A stretch of DNA of 60,141 bases from Adhaeribacter aerolatus (GTDB taxonomy: Bacteria; Bacteroidota; Bacteroidia; Cytophagales; Hymenobacteraceae): positions 1-60,141 of the forward strand of contig NZ_BJYS01000047.1 in NCBI RefSeq assembly GCF_007991635.1. The letters are read 5' to 3'. The translations under genes were made by a program, and so were the position numbers. The notes under the pieces were generated by a model. That model did no database searches. It worked only from the letters and a program-made list of their open reading frames with translations, and was not told where the DNA came from. The first letter of the stretch is position 1, and each line of letters starts with the position of its first letter. This document shows positions 16,139 through 24,344 of the stretch, piece after piece.

Positions 16139-16258
16139 GCGGTCGCCATTGGTGGTGTTATCGCCGCCAATTCTAAACCTTCTGCCAACTTACTTACTGG
16201 TGCCTCCGCAGGAAAGACAGCAGTTTCATCAAATTTATAAAAGACTAAACAACTTCAT
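16139..16258. repeat. Diverged intergenic repeat, copy 1
   Basis: GCCATTGGTGGTGTTATC and, ~100 bases on, CTAAACAACTTCATTA recur in the same order at 29655-29743 (GCCATTGGTGGTATTATC ... CTAAACAGCTTCATTA), with little conserved between. It may be two copies of an old mobile or non-coding element. No ORF or terminal repeats are seen. Confidence 0.35.
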
Positions 16259-16294
16259 TATTTATTGCCGTTAAAAACCTTCCAGAACCTGTTG

Positions 16295-16405
16295 CAAAAG
16301 CGAACAAGAATTGTATCAAAAGCGAACAATTTTAATGTATAATTATTTCTAATACCATACAAAATATTGTATATCAAATAATTGCATTTGTGGCATTTTT
16401 ATTAT
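16295..16405 (+). promoter_or_regulatory. Candidate sigma-54-type control region of the second FtsX permease
   Basis: CAAAAGCGAACA occurs twice as a direct repeat (16295-16306 and 16317-16328), 22 bases apart. TGGCAT is at 16391-16396, 117 bases before the ATG. Site order and spacings mirror those at 1430-1529, and the activator gene lies just upstream. The -12 half (TTAT at the expected spacing) is weak, so the sigma-54 reading is inference. The rest of the 498-base gap holds only the terminator and the diverged repeat. Confidence 0.5.
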
Positions 16406-16507
16406 TGATTCAGCAGTAGGCCTCTTCCTCTCATTCCGAATAGATAGATAAGTTACAGAGGCTTAAAAAAATTTTACCTGGTTAGGAAAAATATTAAGCT
16501 GCTGATT

Positions 16508-18898
16508 ATGTTCCAAAACTACTTTAAAATAGCCCTCCGGAATCTGCTGAAACAGAAGTTTTATACTATAATTAATGTGGCCGGTCTTACGCTGGGAATT
16601 TCGTGCTGTCTGCTTATTTTCCTGTTCGTGCAAAACGAGCTGAGCTACGATAAATTCCACGCTAAAGGCGACCGGGTTTACCGGGTGTTACGGGTAGCGG
16701 CCATGAACGGCGAGGAAGGCAAAATCCCCTACACCTCCGGTCCGTACGGACGCGCGTTGGTTACCGATTTCCCCGAAGATATTCAGGCTTCGGTGCGGGT
16801 AATGCCGGGCAACACCTTGGTTACCATCGGGAATAAATCTTTCCAGGAAAATCAAATTGTGCTGGCCGATTCTAATTTTTTCCAGGTGTTCAGTTTTCCG
16901 TTGGTAAAAGGTGATGCCAAAACCGCCTTGGCCGGACCCGATGACCTGGTAATCAGCGAGGAATTAGCTAAGAAATATTTCGGCACCGAAAACCCCATTG
17001 GTAAATTAGTGCAGTTAGATAAAACCGAAACCGGCAAAATAACCGGCGTAATGGCCAATGTGCCCGAAAATTCGCACCTGAAATTTGATATGGTAGCTTC
17101 GCTTAAAGCTGCCGAAAAGCAAGAATGGTTTTATGTTTGGCGCAACAATGCTTTGTATACCTACGTGCTGCTGCCGCCGGCAACGCAGGTACCGGCGCTG
17201 GAGGCTAAATTCCCGGCTTTTATGGATAAATACATGAGCAAGGAATTTAAAGAATGGGGCGGCAAAACCAATCTGGAACTACAGCCACTCCCCGAAATTT
17301 ATTTAGCCGGCGGTACTATTTTCGACGGCGTTGAGCACGGCAGCCGCACCAACGTGTATATGTTTTCGGCCATTGCGTTGTTTATTCTGGTAATTGCCTG
17401 CATTAACTTCATGAATTTAGCTTCGGCACGTTCGGTAGGCCGGGCCAAAGAAGTGGGCGTGCGCAAAGTGCTGGGCGCTTATAAAAAGCACCTGATTGCT
17501 CAGTTCCTGAGCGAAAGTACCTTGCTGGCTTTTGTTTCGGTGGTACTTTCGGTGGGTTTGATTGCGCTGGTAATGCCGTATTTTAATGCCCTAGCGGAGA
17601 AAAACCTGGCGGTGCCGTTTGCCGACGTGCGGCTGTATTTGTTTTTGCTGGGCGTAGCGGTGCTGGTGGGCTTGCTGGCGGGCAGTTATCCGGCTTTCTT
17701 TTTGTCGGCTTTTCAGCCGGTAAAAGTGCTTAAGGGCCGGCTAACCACGGGTGCCGGTAACCCGGTAATGCGCAAAACGCTGGTGGTTTTTCAGTTTAGT
17801 ATCTCCATCTTTCTGATTATTGGTACGGCTGTTATTTTCCGGCAGATGCATTACATGCAAAACAAGAACCTGGGTTTTACCAAAGAGCAGGTTATTAAAA
17901 TGCCGCTGAGTAATGGCGAAATTCGTGAACGTGAGCAGACTTTTATCAGCCGGGTAAAACAATTGGCTGGGGTGAAAAATATTTCGGTCATGTCGGGTGA
18001 GCCCGGCGGCTTCCACGACCGGTTCTCGTTTGATGTTCCCGAAAAGCCAAACGAAAAATGGAGCTTCCGGACGGTTTTCACCGATTATGATTATTTACCA
18101 ACCATGGGTATTAAACTAATAGCTGGCCGCAATATTTCAAAAGCTTTCCCCACTGATTCTACCAAGGCTATTATCCTGAACGAAAGTGCCGCGAAACACC
18201 TGGGCTGGACGCCGACCGAAGCCATTGGCAAAGAAATAGAAGACCAGGGATTCGGTACCGATATTCATAACCGCCGGAAAGTGGTAGGCGTGGTGCAGGA
18301 TTACCATTTCTCATCGCTGAAAGACCCCATTGAACCAATGGTGATTATGATGCGCAACGACCACCGGGTAGCGGCCATCCGGTTAGCGCCCGGCAACCCC
18401 AAAGAAGCATTGGCTGCCATTAGCAAAGTATACGCCGAAACCGCGCCGCAATATCCTTTCGAATATACTTTCCTCGACGAGGAATTTGCCAAGCTTTACC
18501 GGACCGAACAAAAGCAAGCGCAAATATTTACCGTGTTTTCTATCCTGGCCATATTTATTGCCTGTTTGGGTTTATTTGGGTTGGCTTCTTACACCACCGA
18601 GCAACGCCGCAAAGAAATTGGTATCCGGAAAATATTAGGCGCTTCTACCGGCGGCATTGTTTCGCTGTTGTCGCTGGATTTCCTAAAACTGGTGTTGCTG
18701 GCTAATTTATTGGCCTGGCCCTTGGCCTGGTACGCTATGCACCAATGGTTGGCTAATTTTAGTTACCGCATTAATATGGGAGCAGCCATATTCGTGCTGG
18801 CGGGCGTGGTGGCTTTAATTATTGCCATTATCACCATCAGTTTCCAGGCAGTAAGAGTAGCGGTAGCCAATCCGGTTAACGCTTTGCGGGAAGAGTGA
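16508..18898 (+). CDS. FtsX/MacB-like ABC transporter permease
   Basis: A 796-residue inner-membrane permease with the same plan as the 1629 gene: an N-terminal M-F-Q-N-Y-F-K-I-A-L-R-N-L motif, helix 1, a MacB periplasmic domain, an FtsX segment with A-R-S-V-G-R-A-K-E-V-G-V-R-K-V-L-G-A, a second periplasmic domain and a C-terminal FtsX segment with R-K-E-I-G-I-R-K-I-L-G-A. It ends N-P-V-N-A-L-R-E-E, a usual family ending. The TolC-type gene starts 82 bases downstream, so permease and outer-membrane channel may be one transcript. No ATPase or membrane-fusion protein is near; those would have to come from elsewhere. Cargo unknown. Confidence 0.92.
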   Translation: MFQNYFKIALRNLLKQKFYTIINVAGLTLGISCCLLIFLFVQNELSYDKFHAKGDRVYRVLRVAAMNGEEGKIPYTSGPYGRALVTDFPEDIQASVRVMPGNTLVTIGNKSFQENQIVLADSNFFQVFSFPLVKGDAKTALAGPDDLVISEELAKKYFGTENPIGKLVQLDKTETGKITGVMANVPENSHLKFDMVASLKAAEKQEWFYVWRNNALYTYVLLPPATQVPALEAKFPAFMDKYMSKEFKEWGGKTNLELQPLPEIYLAGGTIFDGVEHGSRTNVYMFSAIALFILVIACINFMNLASARSVGRAKEVGVRKVLGAYKKHLIAQFLSESTLLAFVSVVLSVGLIALVMPYFNALAEKNLAVPFADVRLYLFLLGVAVLVGLLAGSYPAFFLSAFQPVKVLKGRLTTGAGNPVMRKTLVVFQFSISIFLIIGTAVIFRQMHYMQNKNLGFTKEQVIKMPLSNGEIREREQTFISRVKQLAGVKNISVMSGEPGGFHDRFSFDVPEKPNEKWSFRTVFTDYDYLPTMGIKLIAGRNISKAFPTDSTKAIILNESAAKHLGWTPTEAIGKEIEDQGFGTDIHNRRKVVGVVQDYHFSSLKDPIEPMVIMMRNDHRVAAIRLAPGNPKEALAAISKVYAETAPQYPFEYTFLDEEFAKLYRTEQKQAQIFTVFSILAIFIACLGLFGLASYTTEQRRKEIGIRKILGASTGGIVSLLSLDFLKLVLLANLLAWPLAWYAMHQWLANFSYRINMGAAIFVLAGVVALIIAIITISFQAVRVAVANPVNALREE

Positions 18899-18980
18899 TG
18901 CAGTTAGCAGTAAACCCTTAACAATCAGAATATTCATTAACAATTTTCCTACAGCCATCTGGCAGTAAAAAAAAATAACT

Positions 18981-20453
18981 ATGTCTAGACTTTTAACCTT
19001 TCTGATTATTTTCCTGGTATTGGCTGGTCCGGGAAATGTGTTTGCGCAAAGCCAGCAGGGCCTCTGGTCGTTGGAGGAGTGTATAAATTATGCTTTAACC
19101 CACAACAGCGAGGTGCGGCAGAGCGAATTAGATTTGGAAGTGAGTCAGGCTACGCAGGCGCAGACCAAAGCGGCCTTGTTGCCAACCGGTAGAGCCGGGG
19201 CAGCGCACGGCTATAATTTTGGCCGCTCCATCAACCCTTTCACCAACCAGTACGTGGAAGAGCAAATCCAGACGAGTAACCTGAACCTGAATGCCAGTTT
19301 GATCTTATTTAACGGCCTGCAACTGCAAAACAGCCTGAAACAAACCGCTTTGGGCGTAAAGGCCAGCCAACAGGATCTGGAACAGGCTGCTAATACGGTA
19401 TCACTAAATGTCGCGCTGGCGTACCTGGCTATTTTGCAAAACGAAGAACTTCTGGAAATTGCTACCCGCCAACTAACTACTTCCCAAGCGCAACTAGCGC
19501 GGGCCGATAAACTGGTGGCGGCCGGTGTAATGGCACAATCTACCCTGGCCGATTTGCAGGTTCAGGCCGGCAACGACGAACTGGAAAAAGTAAACGCCAC
19601 AAATAATTTAAGTACCGCCAAACTGACGTTAATGCAACTAATGAATTTACCGGCCACCACCGATTTTCAGGTGCAAAAGCTTAACGTAAATGCCCTGACC
19701 CCCAACGCCTATGATAAAACTGCCACCGCTGTTTACGAAGTAGCGCAGAAAACCCAGCCCAGCATCATCGGGGCCGATTTGCGGGTAAAAAGCACGCAAA
19801 GGGGTGTGCAGGTAGCGCGGGGTTCCTTGTTGCCTGCCTTGTCATTGGTGGGCGCCATGGGTACGGCTTATTCCAGTGCGGTACCTACCAGCCGGTTTGT
19901 AGCCGATGGCACCGGTTTTACCCAGCAGGATGTAGCTTCCGAAACCGATTTTGTAATGGTAAACGGTACGCGTAAGCCCATTATTTCCACCAAGCAGGTA
20001 CCCAACGGCAGCATGCAAGATTTCCTGTACTTCGACCAACTTCAGTTTAATTTAGGTAAATACGTGGGGCTGAACTTAAGTATTCCAATCCTGAATGGCT
20101 GGCAAGCCCGCAACCGCATCAGCAACGCCCAGATTGCGCGCAAGCGAGCCGAGTTCGCCGCCGATAATGCCCGCATCCAGCTCCGCCAAAATATTGAACT
20201 GGCTTTTACTAACTTATCAGCCGCCCAAACCCGTTTGGAAACTTCGCGAAAGCAAGCCGAAGCCTCTGCGGTAGCTTACCAGGCCGCACAGAAACGTTTT
20301 GAGAACGGTAGTGTTCACTTTGTAGATTTAAACCTGGCTAAAACCAATTACGATCGGGCGCAGCTAAACGAAGTACGGGCCAAGTACGATTATGTATTCC
20401 GGAAAAAAATTCTGGATTTCTATCAGAACAAACCGCTTACGTTGCAGGAGTAA
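18981..20453 (+). CDS. TolC-family outer-membrane efflux protein
   Basis: A 490-residue outer-membrane factor with a signal peptide (residues 1-23, ...GNVFAQ) and the duplicated OEP-domain plan: S-L-E-E-C-I-N-Y-A-L-T-H-N (N-terminal alpha-helix pair), a long coiled-coil region, a second repeat starting near residue 240, and the closing R-Y-like segments (A-Q-K-R-F-E-N-G-S-V-H-F-V-D-L-N). It would form the trimeric channel for a type I or MacB-type exporter. Between the two coiled-coil hairpins of the second repeat there is an extra loop (about 300-350, including G-T-R-K-P-I-I-S-T-K-Q) typical of Bacteroidota members. Its placement after the 16508 permease suggests that they export the same substrate. 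Confidence 0.92.
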   Translation: MSRLLTFLIIFLVLAGPGNVFAQSQQGLWSLEECINYALTHNSEVRQSELDLEVSQATQAQTKAALLPTGRAGAAHGYNFGRSINPFTNQYVEEQIQTSNLNLNASLILFNGLQLQNSLKQTALGVKASQQDLEQAANTVSLNVALAYLAILQNEELLEIATRQLTTSQAQLARADKLVAAGVMAQSTLADLQVQAGNDELEKVNATNNLSTAKLTLMQLMNLPATTDFQVQKLNVNALTPNAYDKTATAVYEVAQKTQPSIIGADLRVKSTQRGVQVARGSLLPALSLVGAMGTAYSSAVPTSRFVADGTGFTQQDVASETDFVMVNGTRKPIISTKQVPNGSMQDFLYFDQLQFNLGKYVGLNLSIPILNGWQARNRISNAQIARKRAEFAADNARIQLRQNIELAFTNLSAAQTRLETSRKQAEASAVAYQAAQKRFENGSVHFVDLNLAKTNYDRAQLNEVRAKYDYVFRKKILDFYQNKPLTLQE

Positions 20454-20680
20454 GCCGTTAAGATTAAAGAAGGTGAAAGTAGCGGGGTTGTTTACATTAA
20501 AACTGCATTTGCCGCTCTTACCAAATATTATATAGAATATAGGGGTGCAGCAAAGGTCCAAGCGGACGCTTGAACCAGACTATTGATAGAATAACGTTTA
20601 GGAGAGATAGTATAATATTTTAATTATACTCAATGTGACTAGTAACACCAGCAAGCTACGGCAGCTTTTTCTAATACGTC

Positions 20681-21643
20681 TTATTTAGCTTTGGTAAAGA
20701 GCGAATCAACGAATTCGTGCTTATTAAACACCTGTAAATCATCAATTTTTTCGCCTACGCCAATATATTTTACGGGTATTTTAAACTCATCGGAAATACC
20801 AATTACCACGCCGCCTTTGGCCGTACCATCTAGTTTGGTAATAGCCAGGGCCGTAACATCGGTGGCTTTGGTAAATTCGCGGGCCTGCTGCACAGCATTT
20901 TGCCCGGTACTGCCATCCAATACCAATAAAACTTCGTGTGGTGCTTGTTCAATAAATTTCTGCATTACGCGCTTAATCTTCGAGAGCTCATTCATGAGAC
21001 CTACTTTGTTGTGCAGGCGTCCGGCCGTATCAATTATTACTACGTCGGCTTCCATCTCTACGCCTCTTTTTACGGCATCAAAAGCTACCGAAGCCGGATC
21101 GGTGTTCATGCCGTGCGAAATAACGGGCACTCCTACCCGATCGCCCCAAATAATGAGCTGGTCCACGGCGGCGGCCCGGAAAGTATCGGCAGCGCCCAAC
21201 ACTACCTTTTTACCGGCTTTATGGAACTGGGCTGCCAGTTTGCCAATGGTGGTGGTTTTGCCTACGCCGTTTACGCCCACCACCATTATTACGTAAGGTT
21301 TAATATTGGCTGGCAGTACAAACTCATCGGTATCTTTGCCGGAGTTATTCTCTTCGAGTAGAGCAGCAATTTCTTCGCGTAATATCCGGTCCAGCTCACC
21401 CGTACTCACATATTTATCGCGGGCTACCCGGTCTTCAATCCGGCGGATAATCCGGATGGTGGTTTCCGCGCCTACATCCGCATGCACCAGCATTTCTTCC
21501 AGGTCGTCGAGCACCTCCTCATCTACTTTGGATTTGCCTATTACGGCTTTGCTCAACTGGTCAAAGAAACTGGTTTTGGTTTTTTCCAGTCCTTTATCCA
21601 GCGACTCTTTTTTTTCCTTATTGAAGAAATCAAAAATTCCCAT
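20681..21643 (-). CDS. ftsY: Signal recognition particle receptor FtsY
   Basis: A 320-residue SRP-receptor GTPase that docks SRP-ribosome complexes at the membrane for co-translational insertion. The NG domain is complete: the helical N domain (about 20-90), G1 G-V-N-G-V-G-K-T-T-T, G3 D-T-A-G-R, the F-R-A-A-A-V-D-Q-L box and G4 T-K-L-D-G-T-A-K-G. The acidic A domain of E. coli is absent, as usual in Bacteroidota; residues 1-20 are a short basic/acidic leader. It lies downstream of rpmG-DUF4295 on the same strand but is separated by a terminator hairpin, so it probably has its own promoter. Confidence 0.97.
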   Translation of the reverse strand: MGIFDFFNKEKKESLDKGLEKTKTSFFDQLSKAVIGKSKVDEEVLDDLEEMLVHADVGAETTIRIIRRIEDRVARDKYVSTGELDRILREEIAALLEENNSGKDTDEFVLPANIKPYVIMVVGVNGVGKTTTIGKLAAQFHKAGKKVVLGAADTFRAAAVDQLIIWGDRVGVPVISHGMNTDPASVAFDAVKRGVEMEADVVIIDTAGRLHNKVGLMNELSKIKRVMQKFIEQAPHEVLLVLDGSTGQNAVQQAREFTKATDVTALAITKLDGTAKGGVVIGISDEFKIPVKYIGVGEKIDDLQVFNKHEFVDSLFTKAK

Positions 21644-21702
21644 AAATGCTATGCTGTACGCGAATAAAACGTAAAATCGTTAAAAAAATCTATAAACCAA
21701 AA

Positions 21703-21725
21703 AAGTCCCGGTAAAAGCGGGACTT
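21703..21725 (-). terminator. Terminator between DUF4295 gene and ftsY
   Basis: AAGTCCCG and CGGGACTT pair around a 7-base loop; on the minus strand the stem is followed by a run of T. It ends the rpmG-DUF4295 message. Confidence 0.8.
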
Positions 21726-21754
21726 CCTGATATTTTAAAAGATATCGGATGCTA

Positions 21755-21910
21755 TTATTTGGCAGCCAAAAACTCCTGCACCTTATCTACAGGCACCATT
21801 TCTTCTCTAAAGGTGTAAGCGCCGGTTTTTTCGGACTTTACCGCCTTGATAACTTTTGCCCAGTCTTTGCCGGTAGCAGTTTTAAGGGTCGCAACTACTT
21901 TCTTAGCCAT
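21755..21910 (-). CDS. DUF4295 small ribosome-associated-type protein
   Basis: A 51-residue basic protein, M-A-K-K-V-V-A-T-L-K at the start and V-P-V-D-K-V-Q-E-F-L at the end, with the family core K-A-V-K-S-E-K-T-G-A-Y-T-F-R-E-E. It matches DUF4295, a tiny Bacteroidota-specific protein almost always encoded between rpmG and ftsY. Its function is not established; size, charge and neighbours suggest a ribosomal or translation role. It starts 2 bases after the rpmG stop, so the two are co-translated. Confidence 0.92.
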   Translation of the reverse strand: MAKKVVATLKTATGKDWAKVIKAVKSEKTGAYTFREEMVPVDKVQEFLAAK

Positions 21911-21912
21911 GG

Positions 21913-22095
21913 TTATTTAATTTCTTTATGTACAGTTACTTTTTTCAGATTTGAATTATACTTCTTCATTTCCAAACGCTCCGGAGTGTTTTTCCGGTTT
22001 TTGGTAGTGATGTATCTGGATGTACCGGGTACACCGGAATTTTTCTGCTCCGTACATTCCATTATTACCTGTACGCGGTTTCCTTTTTTAGCCAT
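21913..22095 (-). CDS. rpmG: 50S ribosomal protein L33
   Basis: A 60-residue L33 protein: [16 protein letters not shown], then [17 protein letters not shown] and a basic K-K-Y-N end. Only one cysteine (C14) is present, so this is the zinc-free type. It is a large-subunit protein near the E site. In relatives rpmB lies directly upstream; here rpmB is 1.5 kb away, with an opposite-strand glycosyltransferase between them. Confidence 0.97.
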   Translation of the reverse strand: MAKKGNRVQVIMECTEQKNSGVPGTSRYITTKNRKNTPERLEMKKYNSNLKKVTVHKEIK

Positions 22096-22124
22096 CTCAA
22101 CTAGATATTTTTATTTTGGGACTG

Positions 22125-22156
22125 CAAATATAAAAGATTATTTCGGCAATAGCAAC
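22125..22156 (-). promoter_or_regulatory. Bacteroidota-type promoter of rpmG-DUF4295
   Basis: On the minus strand GTTG, 20 bases, then TATATTTG (22132-22125), matching the -33/-7 pattern TTTG-N19-TAnnTTTG of Bacteroidota, 30 bases before rpmG. The 312-base gap 22096-22407 also holds the plus-strand promoter listed next and nothing else. Confidence 0.6.
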
Positions 22157-22309
22157 CCTCTTGCTTTAAAAACTTTATCCGCTCAGCATTAGCCATAATT
22201 CCTGTTGCGGCAGTAATATTTTAGCCCGGCAAAATTAAAATGGCACTATATTCGTTACTATTAACTTAGTACAAAAACTTTATGACAGATTTTCGGTAAT
22301 ATAAATGGC

Positions 22310-22340
22310 TTTGCTTTGATAAGGAATATAATTAGTTTTG
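22310..22340 (+). promoter_or_regulatory. Bacteroidota-type promoter of the glycosyltransferase
   Basis: TTTG (22310-22313), exactly 19 bases, then TAGTTTTG (22333-22340). This is a full match to the TTTG-N19-TAnnTTTG consensus, 67 bases before the ATG. Confidence 0.7.
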
Positions 22341-22407
22341 CGGGTTATTTGCCGGCAGCCAGAGCCATCAGGTTTAAATTTTGCCCTTTATCTACTTACA
22401 ATAAACT

Positions 22408-23172
22408 ATGATAATAAATACACAGGTATCATGTATAATTCCGTTTTATAACGAAGGATACCGGGTTTTCCAGGTACTGGAAGTTGTAACGCAGATTAAA
22501 AGCATTACCCAGATTATCTGTGTCGATGATGGTTCTTCGGACAACACAGCAACGCTGATTCGGGAAAGCTGGCCGACAATTGAATTAATAATATTACCCA
22601 AAAACAAAGGTAAAGCCGAAGCCATCCGGCACGGCGTGCAAAAAGCCCGGAACGAAAATATTTTATTAATGGATGCGGATTTGCAATCGATTAATAAAGA
22701 AGAAGTAGAAAATGCCATTCAGGCTATTACTCGTCAAAACCTGGATATGCTTATTTTGCGGCGCATTAACGCCCCCTGGTTTGTGAAATTCGACCGCGGC
22801 GATATTTTATTGTCGGGTGAGCGCATTGTTAAGAAGAAAGATCTTGCTAAAATTTTGGATCAGCAGGTAAATGGCTACCAACTGGAGTTAGCAATTAATT
22901 TATACATGCAAAAGCACAAGCGGGCCGTCCGCTGGATGCCGTGGTCGGCTACGAATACTTATAAATCCAAAAAAATAGGTTTGGTAGAAGGTTATAAAAA
23001 AGAGTTTGAAATGTTTAAGGACATTGTGCTGTATGCCGGCCTGAAAAATATTTTTAAACAAATAACCTTTTTTGCCACCAAAGAGGTAGAGTCAGAAGAA
23101 AAGCACAAGAAAAGGAGTTTACAACATAAACCTAGCTTTTCAACCATCTTAAAACAAATGCCCGGCCACTAA
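22408..23172 (+). CDS. Family 2 glycosyltransferase
   Basis: A 254-residue GT-A-fold glycosyltransferase. Visible are C-I-I-P-F-Y-N-E-G (nucleotide-sugar strand), V-D-D-G-S-S-D-N-T, N-K-G-K-A-E-A-I-R-H-G and the metal-binding D-A-D-L-Q (about 92-96). A basic C-terminal part (about 190-250) with K-N-I-F-K-Q-I-T-F-F may sit on the membrane face; no clear transmembrane helix is seen. It would transfer a sugar to a lipid or polysaccharide acceptor, not identifiable. The gene has its own promoter and terminator and lies opposite to, and between, rpmG and rpmB. It looks like a self-contained insertion into a conserved ribosomal-protein cluster. Confidence 0.9.
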   Translation: MIINTQVSCIIPFYNEGYRVFQVLEVVTQIKSITQIICVDDGSSDNTATLIRESWPTIELIILPKNKGKAEAIRHGVQKARNENILLMDADLQSINKEEVENAIQAITRQNLDMLILRRINAPWFVKFDRGDILLSGERIVKKKDLAKILDQQVNGYQLELAINLYMQKHKRAVRWMPWSATNTYKSKKIGLVEGYKKEFEMFKDIVLYAGLKNIFKQITFFATKEVESEEKHKKRSLQHKPSFSTILKQMPGH

Positions 23173-23187
23173 CCGGGCATTTGTTTT
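23151..23187 (+). terminator. Terminator overlapping the glycosyltransferase stop
   Basis: CAAATGCCCGG (23155-23165) and CCGGGCATTTG (23173-23183) pair perfectly, followed by a T-run. The TAA stop of the gene (23170-23172) lies in the loop, so the terminator overlaps the coding end. Confidence 0.85.
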
Positions 23188-23392
23188 TTTTACCTCTCCC
23201 TGCTGAATGGCTGAGATAAACCCGCAAGCGCCAAAGCCACCAGCCGAATAATAGGCAATATTCACCAATAGAACTTACTAATTAATTCTTCCGGGTTAAA
23301 AAAACAACTTGAATACCTTGCCATTTAATGTTATACCAAATATCTTGAACGCTCTTCCACAGCAGAACTACGGTTATCTTGGTTGCACACAC

Positions 23393-23417
23393 CTCACAGG
23401 TCTTTAACACCTGTGAG
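23393..23417. repeat. Short palindromic repeat CTCACAGGT
   Basis: CTCACAGGT and ACCTGTGAG pair around a 7-base loop, followed by ATTTTT. I know near-identical palindromes as a common intergenic repeat in Bacteroidota (recollection, not searched). It could also act as a terminator. The rest of the 479-base gap 23173-23651 shows nothing else. Confidence 0.55.
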
Positions 23418-23651
23418 ATTTTTATCTATGGCAGCTAGTTTATGCGAGTTAGTATTATTAGCTCACCATCACCTGCACAACGCAAAAAAGCAACGGAGAA
23501 AACAGGCTTTTAATTAAAGCTGCTGCTTTCTCCGTTGCCGAAAAAATATTTATCTAAAAACGGCAGGCTTACCCGATTAACCGGATTTAATCTGCAGGCA
23601 CGGGTAAAAACTTAATCTAAAATATAAGTTACTTACCAGAACCGCTTCGTA

Positions 23652-23891
23652 TTAATATACGATGTAACCTTCTGCTACTGCTTTTTTCAAAACAGCAGAA
23701 ATACCGTTTTTATTGATAGTTCTGATAGCAGATGTAGATACTTTTAAAGTAATCCAGGCATCTTCTTCAGGAACATAAAATCTCTTTTTTTGCAGGTTAG
23801 GGTAAAACTTACGCTTGGTTTTATTGTTAGCGTGCGAAACATTGTTTCCTACCTGTGGTCTCTTTCCGGTTAAATCACAAACTCTTGCCAT
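23652..23891 (-). CDS. rpmB: 50S ribosomal protein L28
   Basis: A 79-residue L28 protein: [27 protein letters not shown], then [17 protein letters not shown]. It is a complete bL28 of normal Bacteroidota length and binds 23S rRNA. It is transcribed alone here, 1.5 kb from rpmG. Confidence 0.97.
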   Translation of the reverse strand: MARVCDLTGKRPQVGNNVSHANNKTKRKFYPNLQKKRFYVPEEDAWITLKVSTSAIRTINKNGISAVLKKAVAEGYIVY

Positions 23892-23971
23892 TGTAATATT
23901 GTCAGTTTATCTAAAGGGACGCAAATATCGGAATTTCTCTCGTAAAACCCAATAGCTGTACTAATATTTTT

Positions 23972-24142
23972 CTAAGCCGGCTTAGATGACGGGGCTTTTC
24001 TAAACCCATACGGGCAGTGCTTACAGCCGTTTTTACAGCAATAGCCGCGTTTTAGTTGGTATTTTTCGGTAAAAACCATCAGGCCCTGTTCGTTAAAATA
24101 ATAGTCGCCGGGTTCTAATGGTGGTAATTTTGGTTTACTCAA
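23972..24142 (-). CDS. DUF5522-like cysteine-rich mini-protein
   Basis: A 56-residue protein, found by reading the minus strand. It has P-G-D-Y-Y-F-N-E-Q-G-L-M-V-F-T-E-K-Y, then R-G-Y-C-C-K-N-G-C-K-H-C-P-Y-G-F. The four cysteines (C35, C36, C40, C43) look like a metal-binding knuckle. The pattern fits DUF5522, a small family of unknown function. The only workable start is TTG at 24142; no in-frame ATG exists before the upstream stop. It may share the promoter region with rocD, which is divergent. Confidence 0.75.
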   Translation of the reverse strand: MSKPKLPPLEPGDYYFNEQGLMVFTEKYQLKRGYCCKNGCKHCPYGFRKAPSSKPA

Positions 24143-24344
24143 TTTAAAGTTAATCAGGTAATCGTTCTTATTTACCTAAGCAAAATAACGAATTAATTTT
24201 GTTAACCCTTCACCCCCCCGGCGGCGGCTTAATTTTTTATCTCTGCTTCTTTACCTACTTTTGCCCCGATGCGCCGTTATTATGAAAAGGCTTTCCAGCC
24301 CGCTATAATCCAGTTCCAGGTTAAACTTTTAACTTCCGAAGCTT

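Noticed and set aside
20691-21674. Plus-strand ORFs opposite ftsY
   Set aside because: Serine-rich shadows of the conserved ftsY frame, without homology signals.
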